Shown piece by piece: positions 35,362 to 43,892 of a DNA stretch of 64,000 nt. Every line of letters starts with the position of its first letter. The stretch's first letter is position 1. Made by a program: the position numbers and the translations under genes. Source of the stretch: Sphingobium sp. V4 (lineage in GTDB: Bacteria; Pseudomonadota; Alphaproteobacteria; Sphingomonadales; Sphingomonadaceae); assembly GCF_029590555.1 (NCBI RefSeq), contig NZ_CP081002.1:676501-740500 (forward strand), given 5' to 3'. The notes under the pieces were generated by a model. The model was not told where the DNA came from and did no database searches. It saw only the letters and a list, made by a program, of their open reading frames with translations.

Positions 35362-36510
35362 TCAGCGCGGCTTGCCCGGCAGTTCCGCGATCGCCGTGCC
35401 GAAGGCCGAGACTTCACCACGATGCGTTTCCGCGCGCTGCTGGATCTCGACATATTTCTTGCCGTTTTCCTCAAACTTGCGGATCACGCTGCCGTCGATG
35501 AAGATCACGTCCCCATCGGGATTGTGGCGACGGATCTGGCACTTGGCCTTGTGCAGGAAGCCATCGTCGCCGATCCAGTTGGTGATCTGGTGGGTCAGCC
35601 AGGAACAGCGTTCCGGACCATAGTCATAGGCGCCCGGCGCGCCCACCTCCAGCGCGAAGGCTTCGTCCCAATGGACGCGTTCCGGGCAGTCGGGCACGTT
35701 GAAGCGGTTCTTGATGCCCGTGCCGGGATGCTTCTGCTGCATCTTCCAGGCGAGCTTGTTGGCGCGGATATAGAGGCCGCCCCAACCCTGGGCGTAGCAG
35801 ATGAAGCCGGTGACGGTCATCGGTCCCTTCATCATGCGCGGCAGTTCGTCGCCGACATTGACGTCTTCCCAATAGCGGGGCGTGGCGCCGCGGATGTCTT
35901 CCTGCTCGTAGAGCTTGTACATCTCGGCAAGCTGTTCATCGGTGAACGGCTCTACGCGGCCGCGCGCCTCGGTATATTTGGTGCCGCGTTCGCGGGCCTC
36001 GTCGCGGTCGGTGCGGAACACCCAGCTGTCGGCTTCGCAGACCTTGTCGCCCTGCTGGTTGAAGAAATCGACATGATAGATCTGCTGGAAGGACCGTCCG
36101 GCAAACCGGGTCTGATGCTCGACCAGATCCTTCAGATAGGCTTCGGTGCGGATCGAGTCATTGCGCAGCACCGGCTTGTGCCAGGTCCAGTCGGCGCCAG
36201 CCCACATCGCGTGGACGCCCGACAGGCCGCCGCAATAGCCGGAGATGATGCGGCTGGTGGTGAACAGGAAGCTGGGCAGCGCGACCAGCGAGCCATATCT
36301 GGTCTTGGCCGCATAGTCCGGGTCGCACCACAGCGGATTGTCGTCGCCGATGCCATGGGCATAGTGGCGGATCGCGTCGCGCGTCGCTTCATAATTCCAC
36401 GGTTCGACCGTGTTCTCGATCTTGACGCCAATGCGCTTGCGCAGGTCGTCCAGCCCCTCCTCGGTGATCTTGGGGAATTTGTTGGTCGGGGCGTCCGCCA
36501 GTGTCGCCAT
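35362..36510 (-). CDS. MaoC-like (FAS1-type) dehydratase domain protein
   Basis: 382 residues from ATG 36510, with GGAGA upstream. Same two hot-dog layout as 19130-20311: N-terminal DDNPLWCDPDYAAKTRYGSLVA and WTWHKPVLRNDS, then C-terminal GAYDYGPERCSWLTHQ and DGDVIFIDGSVIRK. The short RYWEDVNVGDELP motif near residue 230 is shared. Probable hydratase of bulky enoyl-CoA, 16 bp downstream of an acyl-CoA synthetase stop, upstream of the SDR. Confidence 0.88.
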   Translation of the reverse strand: MATLADAPTNKFPKITEEGLDDLRKRIGVKIENTVEPWNYEATRDAIRHYAHGIGDDNPLWCDPDYAAKTRYGSLVALPSFLFTTSRIISGYCGGLSGVHAMWAGADWTWHKPVLRNDSIRTEAYLKDLVEHQTRFAGRSFQQIYHVDFFNQQGDKVCEADSWVFRTDRDEARERGTKYTEARGRVEPFTDEQLAEMYKLYEQEDIRGATPRYWEDVNVGDELPRMMKGPMTVTGFICYAQGWGGLYIRANKLAWKMQQKHPGTGIKNRFNVPDCPERVHWDEAFALEVGAPGAYDYGPERCSWLTHQITNWIGDDGFLHKAKCQIRRHNPDGDVIFIDGSVIRKFEENGKKYVEIQQRAETHRGEVSAFGTAIAELPGKPR

Positions 36511-36526
36511 GCTGCTTCTCCTGTCC

Positions 36527-38107
36527 TTAATGGGTGAGTAGGGCCGCCTTCGCGGCCTCGCGATCGCGCAATATCTTGCGATGAACCTTGCCTGCCGGCG
36601 TCTTGGGCAGCTCGGTGACGAACTCCACGACGCGCGGAAATTCATGCTGGGCGAGCCGTTCGCGGGTGAAGTCCTGCAATTGCTTCACCAGCCCGTCGTC
36701 GCCGTTGCGATTGGCGATGACGAAGGCCTTGACCACCTGCCCGCGCTGATCGTCGGGCACGCCGATGACCGCGCATTCCAGCACCGCCTCATGCTTGAGC
36801 AGCGTATTCTCGATCTCGACCGCGCTCATCGTCCAGCCGGCGGAGATGATGACGTCGTCGGCGCGGCCGCAATGGTAGAAATAGCCATCGCCGTCAGTCC
36901 TGGCGCGATCCTTGGTGGTCATCCAGCCGCCGCCACGCCAGAGCATCAGTTCGCCGATCTCGCCGGGTTCGCACACGCTGCCGTCGGGCCGCTGTACTTC
37001 CAGCCTTTGTCCCGGCACCGCTTTGCCCAGCGATCCGGGCTTCACGACGAAATCGATGGCGCCGGGATAATTGACCAGCACGACGCCGATTTCGGTCGTG
37101 CCATACATGGAACAGGCCGGCACCTGGAAATAGCGGTCGATCCACTCCAGCGTCGCCGGGTCGATCGGCTCGCCGGTGAAGCTCAGCTTCTCGAAATGGA
37201 AGCGATAATCGGCCGCCTTTCCGCTGTTCTTCATCATGCGATAATGGGTCGCGGCGGCTGACATATTGGTGATGCCATGATCGTCCAGCGCCTTCATCAG
37301 CCGCACCGGATCGAAGCGGCCGGCAAAAGTCCCGGTCGTGACGCCCAGCGCCAGCGGCGCGAGCGTGCCATGCCACAGGCCATGGCCCCAGGCCGGGGAC
37401 GACGGACAGAAAAACGCGTCGCCCGGACGGATGCCGGTGCCGTAGAGCGCAGCGAACATCAATGTTACCAAGGTCCGGTGGCTGTGCCTGACGGCTTCTG
37501 GCAATTCGCGCGTAGTCCCCGACGTATATTGAAAGACGGCGAGGTCATTCGCCTTCGTCTTCGGGGTGTAGCTGGCGGGGAATGCGGCGATCTTGTCCAG
37601 CAGCCCCTCATCCGCGACGACGACCCGCGGCCCATCGAGGCTCCGCGCCAGATCGGCCTTTTCTGCATTGGTGATGAGGATGGCCGGCTTGCAGTCATCC
37701 ACTCGCAGGCGCAGCGCATCCGGCCCGAACAGAGTGAAAAGCGGCACGGAGATCGCACCTGTCTGCATCGCACCGAACAGACAGACGTAGAAAGGGAGCG
37801 AGGGTTCGAGCATGAAGGCGATGCGGTCGCCGGGCCGGACGCCCTCGGCATCCAGCCAATGGGCGAACCGCGCGGCGCCAGCCGAGATCATGTCGAAGCT
37901 CAAAATCTCGTCACGGCCCCCATCGTCTCCATTGACGGCATGGGCGATGCGGACGGCGGGCCGGCCCGACCCGTCGGCGTGGCGGGTGATACATTCATAC
38001 GCGATATTCAGATGCTCGCGGTCTCCGTCGAACAATTCCCACAACGCCGCCGAGTTCGCGTGCGCCTGCGCGTCGGCATAGCTTCGATAGTCGGTCAGCT
38101 TCGCCAT
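36527..38107 (-). CDS. AMP-forming acyl-CoA synthetase (acetyl/propionyl-CoA synthetase-like)
   Basis: 526 residues of the ANL superfamily. P-loop-like FQYTSGTTRELPEAV, acyl-adenylate region YGTTEIGVVLV, hinge RADDVIISAGWTMSAVEIE, and C-terminal catalytic Lys in KTPAGKVHRKILRD. It activates a carboxylic acid for the downstream MaoC and SDR, giving a ligase-hydratase-dehydrogenase set. It is divergent from an IclR gene, which probably controls it. Confidence 0.92.
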   Translation of the reverse strand: MAKLTDYRSYADAQAHANSAALWELFDGDREHLNIAYECITRHADGSGRPAVRIAHAVNGDDGGRDEILSFDMISAGAARFAHWLDAEGVRPGDRIAFMLEPSLPFYVCLFGAMQTGAISVPLFTLFGPDALRLRVDDCKPAILITNAEKADLARSLDGPRVVVADEGLLDKIAAFPASYTPKTKANDLAVFQYTSGTTRELPEAVRHSHRTLVTLMFAALYGTGIRPGDAFFCPSSPAWGHGLWHGTLAPLALGVTTGTFAGRFDPVRLMKALDDHGITNMSAAATHYRMMKNSGKAADYRFHFEKLSFTGEPIDPATLEWIDRYFQVPACSMYGTTEIGVVLVNYPGAIDFVVKPGSLGKAVPGQRLEVQRPDGSVCEPGEIGELMLWRGGGWMTTKDRARTDGDGYFYHCGRADDVIISAGWTMSAVEIENTLLKHEAVLECAVIGVPDDQRGQVVKAFVIANRNGDDGLVKQLQDFTRERLAQHEFPRVVEFVTELPKTPAGKVHRKILRDREAAKAALLTH

Positions 38108-38257
38108 GGGCTCGTCCGTTCCATTAATCCTGGTGAACGGCGTTCCGCCGCTCCTTCCTGGACCAAGGGGATGTCACGACGACTCAATTGTTGTAAATGA
38201 TGAATGATATTCTATATTTTGAATGATCGTCCATCGCGCGGACGATGGAGCCTCTGC

Positions 38258-39067
38258 ATGACCCAGCCTGCCCTCCCCCCTTCCACCGTCCGCAAGGTCG
38301 CCCGCGCAGTGAAGGAGAGCAAGGCGCCCGCCATAGCCCGGGCCGCCGCGATCCTGCGGCTGCTCGGGCGAAGCGACCGGCCGCTGGGCGTCCAGGCGAT
38401 CGCCAAGGAACTGGGGCTGGTGCCATCCACCTGCCTCTATGTGCTGCGCGCGCTGGCGGAGGAGGAGTTGGTGTCCTTCGATCCCGACACCAAACGCTAC
38501 GCGCTGGAGGCAGGGGTGCTGACGCTGGCGCGCCACTGGCTGCGGCGCGACCCGTTCAACGATCTCGCCCAACCGCTGCTCGACCGGCTGGCGCACCGTT
38601 TCGGCCTCACCATGCTGGGGGTGCAGGCGGTGGGCCTCGATCACATGATCGTTGTCGCGATGGCGCAATCGGGCAGCGGCTTCCAGCTCAGCACCCAGGT
38701 CGGCAGCCGCTTTCCCGCTCTCATAAGCGCGACCGGACGCTGCATCGCGGCGTTCGGCGAGCATGACGAGACAGAGTTGCGGGCGCGCTTCCACCAGTTG
38801 CGGTGGGACGCCCCACCCAGCTTCGACGACTGGATGGCGCAGGTCCGCCAGACGCGCGCGCAGGGCTTCGCCGTGGATGAAGGACACTATATCGCGGGCG
38901 TGACCGTGGTCGCCGCCCCGGTGTGGAAGGGCGCGGGGCGACCCGTCCACGCCCTCGTGGCGATCGGGATCGGCGGGGCGCTCGCGCGCAGTGGCGGGCT
39001 GGCCGAACTGCAGCGGTCGCTGGTCGAGGCGGCGCGGACCTTGTCCGACCAGCTAGGCGGCGCGTAG
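38258..39067 (+). CDS. IclR-family transcriptional regulator
   Basis: 269 residues. The HTH is near residues 20-80 (KAPAIARAAAILRLLGRSDRP, then AIAKELGLVPSTCLYVLRAL) and the C-terminal effector domain ends at about 265, with GRCIAAFGEHD and DEGHYIAGVTVVAAPV. ATG 38258 has GGAG upstream. It is divergent from the acyl-CoA synthetase operon and converges with the SMP-30-like gene, overlapping its 3' end by 15 bp. Upstream AT-rich sequence has repeated AATGAT units that may be operator sites. Confidence 0.92.
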   Translation: MTQPALPPSTVRKVARAVKESKAPAIARAAAILRLLGRSDRPLGVQAIAKELGLVPSTCLYVLRALAEEELVSFDPDTKRYALEAGVLTLARHWLRRDPFNDLAQPLLDRLAHRFGLTMLGVQAVGLDHMIVVAMAQSGSGFQLSTQVGSRFPALISATGRCIAAFGEHDETELRARFHQLRWDAPPSFDDWMAQVRQTRAQGFAVDEGHYIAGVTVVAAPVWKGAGRPVHALVAIGIGGALARSGGLAELQRSLVEAARTLSDQLGGA

Positions 39068-40648
39068 CGCCAGCACGCTGCCTTCGGCGTCGCCCGACAG
39101 ATACAGTGTCCCATCCGTGCCCGCCGCCACGTCGGCAAAGTTGATCATCGGTCCCGCCATGTCGCCGATCGGACCGAGATATCTGGGCGTGACGCCCGGA
39201 GGTGCGCCGACCGGGAGATGGGTGGCAAGCAGTGCGCGCTCTTCACCCGCCCGCGAACAGGCTACCAACGCCTTCGCACGGCTGTCGAGCGTGACGAGAC
39301 GATCGCCGCTGATCGCCAGCCCTTCGGGCCGGTCCAGCCCGTCCAGCAGCGTTTCGGCCCGGCCACCCGACAGCCGCACGATGCGCCCGGCTCCTGCTTC
39401 GGTAACATGGACCACGCCGTCGGCGTCGATCGCCACGCCCGTCGGCTGGTCCAGTCCTTGCGCGATCGCCTCGACCGATCCATTGTCGGCGCGCAGCACG
39501 CGACCGCTGCCCTGTTCAGCAAAGATCACCGCGCCGTCGGGCGCGACGGCGACGCCCATCAGCCGGTCATGGCCATGGCTGAGGAAATCGCTCGCCCCCT
39601 CACCCGGCCGGTAGCGGGCAACGCTGCCCAGACCTGTGGTGACGATCCACTCGCCGGCCTGCGCGCCGGGCGCAACCCCGCGCATATAGCCCGGGCAGCC
39701 GGGATGGAAGATCATACCCGCAAGCTGTGGCGCACCACCCGGCTCCAGCGTATAGCCGAACGTGCCGTCCGCCACGAACAGCGCCCCGTCCGCGCCCATC
39801 GCCAGACCGAGCGGCCATTGCAGCGCGCGCGCGACCACTGGCCGAACCTTGCCCGGCGCGAGAATTTCGGTGATTTCGCCTGGAATGCTGGACACGAAGA
39901 GGCGGTCGCCGATGAAGGCCACATTGTCGAGACCCGGTCCAAGATCGGCCAGCACCTCGCGCACGCCGCTGACCGGGTCGATGCGCAGCACCTGCCCGCT
40001 GGCGACCTGCGTGGTGACGATGCGACCCTTGCTGTCGAACTTCACCGAATCCGGGACGCCCAGGTCGCCGGCGACGACCTCATGCGCGCCGCTGTCGAGA
40101 TCGACCCGCCAGATCTGGTTCGCGCCCATGACCGGCACATAGAGCTTGCCGTCGGGCCCGACCTGGAACGCATTGGCCATGGGGATGCCGTCGAGGATAA
40201 CGCGCGGCGCGCCGCCGTCGATCGCCAATTCCAGGATGCGCGCGCCCATGCGGCATTCGCCCGCGATCAGGCGGCCCTGATGCCAGGTGATAGGGTTGGC
40301 GACCGGAATATCGCCATGGATCACGCGCGCCTGACCCCCGGGCGTCAGCATCGACACGCGGCCCTCGGTAATCTCGGTCAGATAACAATTGCCCGCCTCG
40401 TCGAACACCAGATCGTCGGGCGCGACGATCGCGCCGCCCATCGGGCTGATCGTGTCGATCGTTCCGCTGTCGACATCGATCGCACTGACCTGGCTGCCGC
40501 CGACCTGCGCGACATGCAGCCGGCCGTCGGGGCCGACCGCCAGGCCGTTTGCGCCATAGAGGCGGCTGGGTGGAGTGAGGCGCTCCAGCGTCCAGCCTTC
40601 GGCCGCCGCCATGCCGGTCGGCGCGATGCGGCCCATGAGGTCAGGCAT
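39053..40648 (-). CDS. SMP-30/gluconolactonase-like beta-propeller protein
   Basis: 531 residues built from repeating propeller blades (motifs such as GLAVGPDGRLHVA, GVAVAPDGAVIFAE, GVAIDADGVVHVTE). It belongs to the SMP-30/gluconolactonase/NHL group; some hydrolyse lactones. ATG 40648 overlaps the aldehyde dehydrogenase stop in ATGCCTGA; the frame open further upstream runs through the dehydrogenase gene and is not homologous. No signal peptide was found. In this operon a lactonase step after aldehyde or ester formation is plausible. It also overlaps the convergent IclR end by 15 bp. Confidence 0.85.
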   Translation of the reverse strand: MPDLMGRIAPTGMAAAEGWTLERLTPPSRLYGANGLAVGPDGRLHVAQVGGSQVSAIDVDSGTIDTISPMGGAIVAPDDLVFDEAGNCYLTEITEGRVSMLTPGGQARVIHGDIPVANPITWHQGRLIAGECRMGARILELAIDGGAPRVILDGIPMANAFQVGPDGKLYVPVMGANQIWRVDLDSGAHEVVAGDLGVPDSVKFDSKGRIVTTQVASGQVLRIDPVSGVREVLADLGPGLDNVAFIGDRLFVSSIPGEITEILAPGKVRPVVARALQWPLGLAMGADGALFVADGTFGYTLEPGGAPQLAGMIFHPGCPGYMRGVAPGAQAGEWIVTTGLGSVARYRPGEGASDFLSHGHDRLMGVAVAPDGAVIFAEQGSGRVLRADNGSVEAIAQGLDQPTGVAIDADGVVHVTEAGAGRIVRLSGGRAETLLDGLDRPEGLAISGDRLVTLDSRAKALVACSRAGEERALLATHLPVGAPPGVTPRYLGPIGDMAGPMINFADVAAGTDGTLYLSGDAEGSVLALRAA

Positions 40649-42068
40649 AACCAAGCATGGATTTGACTTCGAGATATTCATGGAAGCCGAACTCGCCCCA
40701 TTCCCGCCCGTTGCCGCTGCGCTTGTAGCCGCCGAAGGGGGCGTGGAAGTCGAAACCGCCATTCATGCTGACCCAGCCGGTGCGCAGCCGCCGCGCCACT
40801 CCGTGGACCAGATCGGTGTCGAGGCCGTTCACATAGCCGGCCAGGCCGAAGGGACTGTCATTGGCGATGGCCACCGCATCGTCGATATCGTCATAGGGAA
40901 TAATGACCAGCACCGGACCGAATATCTCCTCCCGCGCGATCACCATGTCGTTGGTGCCGAGGAATAAGGTGGGGCGGACGAACCAGCCGCGCTCGATGCC
41001 GTCGGGACGACCGGGGCCACCGGCGATCAGGGTCGCGCCTTCCTCCAGCCCCTTGGCGATATAGTCCTGGATGATGTTGTACTGGCTCTTCGACACCACC
41101 GGACCCATGGCGACATCGCCCGCCGGGTCGCCCACCGTGACGCTGTCCGCCGCCGCCTTCGCCGCCGCCAGCGCCTCGTCAAGGCGCGCGCGGGGGACGA
41201 GGAGGCGCGATCCGGCGCTGCAGGTCTGGCCGCTATTGCCCATCATGCCCGCCGTCGCGCCCGCGACATTGTCGGCCAGCGCGGCGTCATCCAGTATGAC
41301 GAAGGCGCTCTTGCCCCCCAGTTCGAGGCCGACGCGCTTGACCGTGGCGGCGGCATCCCTCTGGATCTGAACGCCTACGGGTTCGGAACCGGTGAAGGAC
41401 ACCATGTCCACATCCTCATGCGTGGACAGGGCCGTGCCGATGACGCTGCCCTGCCCCTGGATCATGTTGAACACGCCAGCCGGCACGCCAGCCGCATCGA
41501 GGATTTCGGCAAGGATCTGGGCGGAGAAGGGGGCGAGCTGAGGCGGCTTGAGGATCATCGTGCACCCCGTGGCGAGCGCAGGAAAAACCTTCACGCAAGT
41601 CTGGTTCATCGGCCAGTTCCACGGCGTGATGAGCGCGCAGACGCCGATCGGCTCGCGCCGGATCATCGTGGCGCCGCGCAATTCCTCGAACGGAAAATGC
41701 TCCAGCAGTTCGATCGCGGTCTGGAGATGGCCCGCGCCAAGGCCGACATGGAAGCCATTGGCAAGGCCCGAAGGCGCGCCCATCTCCTCGCGGATCGCCG
41801 CGCCCAGGTCGGGCAGGCGGCGCTGATATTCGGCCTGGATGGCGCGGAGCAGGTCGAGCCGCTGCTCGCGCGTCGTTTCCGACCAGACGGGAAAAGCGCG
41901 ACGGGCCGCGGCGACGGCCTTGTCCACGTCCGCGACGGAGCCCAGCGCGATATGTCCGGCGACTTGCTCGGTTGCCGGGTTGATGACCTCGGCGGTTCGG
42001 GGTTCGACCGGGTCGACCCACTGGCCGTCAATGTAGAATTGCAGATGATCGCGCATGGGTCTCTCCAT
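40641..42068 (-). CDS. Aldehyde dehydrogenase
   Basis: 475 residues. General base Glu in LELGGKSAFVIL, nucleophile Cys in GNSGQTCSAGSR, NAD motif SFTGSEPVGVQIQ. GGAGG precedes the 42068 start and GGAGAG precedes an internal ATG (42056); either is possible. It lies 39 bp after the ThDP lyase gene and probably oxidises the aldehyde that lyase releases. It is similar to the aldehyde dehydrogenase at 12994-14460. Confidence 0.93.
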   Translation of the reverse strand: MERPMRDHLQFYIDGQWVDPVEPRTAEVINPATEQVAGHIALGSVADVDKAVAAARRAFPVWSETTREQRLDLLRAIQAEYQRRLPDLGAAIREEMGAPSGLANGFHVGLGAGHLQTAIELLEHFPFEELRGATMIRREPIGVCALITPWNWPMNQTCVKVFPALATGCTMILKPPQLAPFSAQILAEILDAAGVPAGVFNMIQGQGSVIGTALSTHEDVDMVSFTGSEPVGVQIQRDAAATVKRVGLELGGKSAFVILDDAALADNVAGATAGMMGNSGQTCSAGSRLLVPRARLDEALAAAKAAADSVTVGDPAGDVAMGPVVSKSQYNIIQDYIAKGLEEGATLIAGGPGRPDGIERGWFVRPTLFLGTNDMVIAREEIFGPVLVIIPYDDIDDAVAIANDSPFGLAGYVNGLDTDLVHGVARRLRTGWVSMNGGFDFHAPFGGYKRSGNGREWGEFGFHEYLEVKSMLGYA

Positions 42069-42107
42069 CGTTCGATCCTCCCGCCATGAGGGAGGATCGC
42101 TTGCCGC

Positions 42108-43892
42108 TTACTGCGTGCCTTCGGCATACCAGGTGCGGAATTCGGCATATTTGGGCATTTCTTCCGAATTCGCCTTGGGGTCGATCACGACATGGACAAC
42201 GCCCACCTTGCCGCTGGCATAGGCGCGCTCGATCGCCGGCTTGATGTCCTGCGCGCGGGTCACATATTCGCCGTGGCAGCCAAAGCCCTCGCCGATCTTG
42301 TCGAAGCGCACATCCTTGCTCCAATGGGTACCGGTTTCCTCCGTTCCCTGGCCGAAGGTGCGCTTGTAGACACCCACTTCCAGACCCCACTGGTTGTCAA
42401 CGCCGATCACACAGACCAGCGGCAGCTTGGTACGCACCGCCACCTCCAGTTCGGCAATGTGGAACATGAAGCTGCTGTCCGACGTCAGCAGCAGGCCAGG
42501 CCGGCTGACGCCCGTCGCCGCCCGATCCGCCAGCATCGCGCCGGTGGCATAGGGGATGCCGGTGCCGATATGCCCGAAATTCTGGTTCCAGATCACGTCA
42601 TGCGGCTTGCACTGCGAATAGGTCCACTGGAAGATGACACCCGCCCCGCCGTCGCGGATCAATATGCCGTCCCTGGGGAAGGCCTGCGTCGCCTCCACCG
42701 CCAGGCGGGCGGGGTGGATCGGCAGGTCGCCGGTCCCGTCGCTCTTGGTCAGCGATTCCGCGGCGAGTTCGTCCAGCTCCGCCTGCCCTTCCCGCATGAA
42801 GGCGGCAAGGCCGGGCGCGGGCGCGCGCGGGCTGTCCTTCAATGCGGCGACAAGCTGCGGCACGACGCCGCGCAGGTCGCCGACCAGCGGCACGTCGATC
42901 GGGCGGTTGACGCCGATCGCCGACGCATCCTGTTCGACATAGACCCATTTGCGGATCGCTTCATTCTTCTGCCAGTAGCGCCACTTGCCGAAATGGACCG
43001 GCTCGCCCAGTTCGGTACCCAGCGCCAGCACCAGGTCCGACTCGGTGACGGCTTCGATCGATGCCTTCGAGAAGACATATTGGAAGGTGCGATCCTCAAG
43101 CCCCTTGATGTAGCTCGTGCCGCCCGAGGTCTGAATGACGGGACAGTTCATGAGGTCGGCCAGTTGCTTGACCACCGCGCCCGATCGCGTGGTATGGACC
43201 GCATGGCCCAACAGCAGGATCGGGTTCTTCGCCGCGCGGATCAGGTCGGCGGCTTGCCTGACCCGGTCGATGTCCGCGCCCTGATTGACCAGGCGATAGC
43301 GCTCGGGCGGCAGCGGCGCCGGCAGGTCCAGCTCCTCCAGGATGATATGGCTGGGATATTCGATATAGACCGGGCCGGGGGTGCCGCCCATCGCCTTGCG
43401 GATGCCTTCGCGGACCACTTCGTCGGTCTGGTCGGCATATTCGATCGAGGCGGCATATTTCACGCTGTTCTCGAACAACGGCATCTGCTTGACGAACTGG
43501 ATGCGGCCGCGTCGGACCCGCTGTTCGGTCACGCGGGCACGCTGGCCCGACAGGAAGATGACCGGCGAATGTTCGACCAGCGCGCACTGGATCGCCGGCG
43601 CCATGTTGGCGATGCCCGGCCCCAGCGTGCCGATGGCGACCGCCGGCTTGCCGGTGATGCGCGATGCCGCTTCGGCCATGAAGCCGGCTGCGGCCTCATG
43701 ATGGGGGGCGACGACCGTCCAGCCGCGCCGTTCGGCCTCCAGGAACATATGGACGAAGTTCGGATCGGGAATGCCGAACAGGGTGTTGATGCCTTCGGCC
43801 TCGAACAGGTCCAGCATCCGCTTGTAGACCGGCGTGCCCTTCTTGTCCGTTGCGTTCACGTCGACGGCGGGCTTGGGATCGTCATAGCTCAT
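42108..43892 (-). CDS. ThDP-dependent enzyme (acetolactate synthase/2-hydroxyacyl-CoA lyase-like)
   Basis: 594 residues, three-domain ThDP enzyme. The catalytic Glu of the PYR domain is in VVAPHHEAAAGFMAE (Glu66). The Mg/ThDP motif is weakly altered: SDSSF in place of GDGS, with DNQWG about 25 residues later. The central FAD-like domain contains ILLLGHAV. Acetolactate synthase, benzoylformate decarboxylase and 2-hydroxyacyl-CoA lyase share this fold. Its start overlaps the Rieske stop (ATGA), so a C-C lyase acting on a hydroxylated or keto intermediate, followed by the aldehyde dehydrogenase, is the best inference. Confidence 0.88.
   Translation of the reverse strand: MSYDDPKPAVDVNATDKKGTPVYKRMLDLFEAEGINTLFGIPDPNFVHMFLEAERRGWTVVAPHHEAAAGFMAEAASRITGKPAVAIGTLGPGIANMAPAIQCALVEHSPVIFLSGQRARVTEQRVRRGRIQFVKQMPLFENSVKYAASIEYADQTDEVVREGIRKAMGGTPGPVYIEYPSHIILEELDLPAPLPPERYRLVNQGADIDRVRQAADLIRAAKNPILLLGHAVHTTRSGAVVKQLADLMNCPVIQTSGGTSYIKGLEDRTFQYVFSKASIEAVTESDLVLALGTELGEPVHFGKWRYWQKNEAIRKWVYVEQDASAIGVNRPIDVPLVGDLRGVVPQLVAALKDSPRAPAPGLAAFMREGQAELDELAAESLTKSDGTGDLPIHPARLAVEATQAFPRDGILIRDGGAGVIFQWTYSQCKPHDVIWNQNFGHIGTGIPYATGAMLADRAATGVSRPGLLLTSDSSFMFHIAELEVAVRTKLPLVCVIGVDNQWGLEVGVYKRTFGQGTEETGTHWSKDVRFDKIGEGFGCHGEYVTRAQDIKPAIERAYASGKVGVVHVVIDPKANSEEMPKYAEFRTWYAEGTQ

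Noticed and set aside
34363..36537. A 724-codon plus-strand frame opposite the SDR and MaoC genes.
   Set aside because: Antisense shadow of two well-supported genes; its sequence has no domain signature.
38196..38232. AATGAT repeats upstream of the second IclR gene as a defined operator.
   Set aside because: The repeats are short and the palindrome GAAT-gat-ATTC has 4-bp arms only; noted as possible but not called.
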